Shown here piece by piece: positions 63,537-64,000 of a DNA stretch of 64,000 nucleotides. The stretch is from Tricholomella constricta (taxonomy: Eukaryota; Basidiomycota; Agaricomycetes; Agaricales; Lyophyllaceae): positions 1 to 64,000 of the forward strand of contig JAACJP010000058.1 of assembly GCA_013368375.1 (NCBI GenBank), written 5' to 3'. Position numbers and translations under genes: made by a program. The first letter of the stretch is position 1; each line of letters begins with the position of its first letter. The notes beneath the pieces are model-generated. The model was not told where the DNA came from. It did not search any database and was given only the letters and a program-made list of their open reading frames with translations.

Positions 63537-64000
63537 TTTTTTAGGCGAGCGCGATTGGTGTGTTGTGCGCGATCGAGGTTTCTGGGGTCTTGGTTCAAAC
63601 CTTTTTTCTGGCGGTGGCAGAAGGGTCGATTGTGTTGGTTCCTGTTAGAATTGGAGGCTACTGGCTATGCGAAACTACAATATCTGCTCAGAACAACCAC
63701 ATTGAGATTTATGGGACCTTCTCTTCACGAGTAAATAATCCACGAGCGTAAGCTAGCGCAAGTCGACCCCACAGAAACAGGTACCTATGGAACCGCAGCT
63801 GCGAAAGTGCCAAAGACGTGAGACGTCATTTGAGGAATTGTTCACACATGACCTCGCAGGGTGAGCAGCCCATCTCCAGCGAAGAACGACAATCAAATTA
63901 CAATGAGAAACACCATACGCTCGCGAGAAGATCGGCATAATTCTCAAGCAGTGAGTGGGTCATAAATATTGCCGAGTGTGCGCCTCGAGGACACCGGGAG
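63537..64000. other. Upstream region of the AT-hook gene
   Basis: Contains the presumed 5' untranslated region and promoter of the minus-strand gene ending at 63536. No second gene is seen before the window edge. A TTTTTTTAGG run lies directly upstream of the start codon. Confidence 0.4.

Overview
The window looks like nuclear DNA of a filamentous fungus, most probably an agaricomycete basidiomycete. The introns are about 50-60 bp with GTRNGY...YAG borders, the Ty3 elements carry chromodomains, there is a Harbinger-type transposon with a Myb-like partner, and the few host genes are intron-rich. No prokaryotic gene organisation is present. This placement rests on recognised families and gene structure, not on a search.

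Bases 1-53050 are a nest of mobile elements. 1-2159 is the 3' half of a Ty3 pol gene. 2530-8233 (minus strand) holds two decayed tandem copies of a multi-exon gene with a Zn2Cys6-like cysteine pattern; a 1.9-kb TIR transposon full of GTC/GTG triplets interrupts the first copy. 9194-50275 contains at least three subfamilies (called M, N and E here) of a self-priming chromodomain Ty3 family with TGTTAGGG...CCTAACA LTRs. It also contains two copies of a larger Ty3 family (F2: 234-bp LTRs, 10.73 kb, an extra 882-residue ORF after pol) and a long-TIR foldback-like element (X) built of about 165-bp units.

The target-site duplications solve the order of events. Element E (minus strand: 5' part 36187-36899 and 47630-50275; 3' part 16278-19308) was hit by F2 copy 2 (TSD TGCGC) and by X (TSD GTACAAC). 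N then inserted into X (TSD GGTGC). M inserted nearby in the opposite orientation (TSD AATAC). Recombination between the inverted M and N elements flipped the 12.5-kb block 15575-28037. The outer LTRs of M therefore lie at 9194 and 28038, and those of N at 15574 and 34295, each pair with matching TSDs in opposite orientation. The chimera at 28038-34295 keeps an open gag and an open 1341-codon pol and is the most intact element of its family here; F2 copy 2 has identical LTRs but a broken gag.

50276-53050 is a dead PIF/Harbinger-like transposon: transposase on plus, Myb/SANT-like gene on minus, plus a second, older remnant. From about 53.1 kb the sequence becomes low-copy in appearance, with two intron-containing host genes on the minus strand: a Pho85-type cyclin (57294-58329, 308 residues) and a coiled-coil protein with an AT-hook (61959-63536, 267 residues). 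Nothing else in 53.1-64 kb could be supported as a gene.
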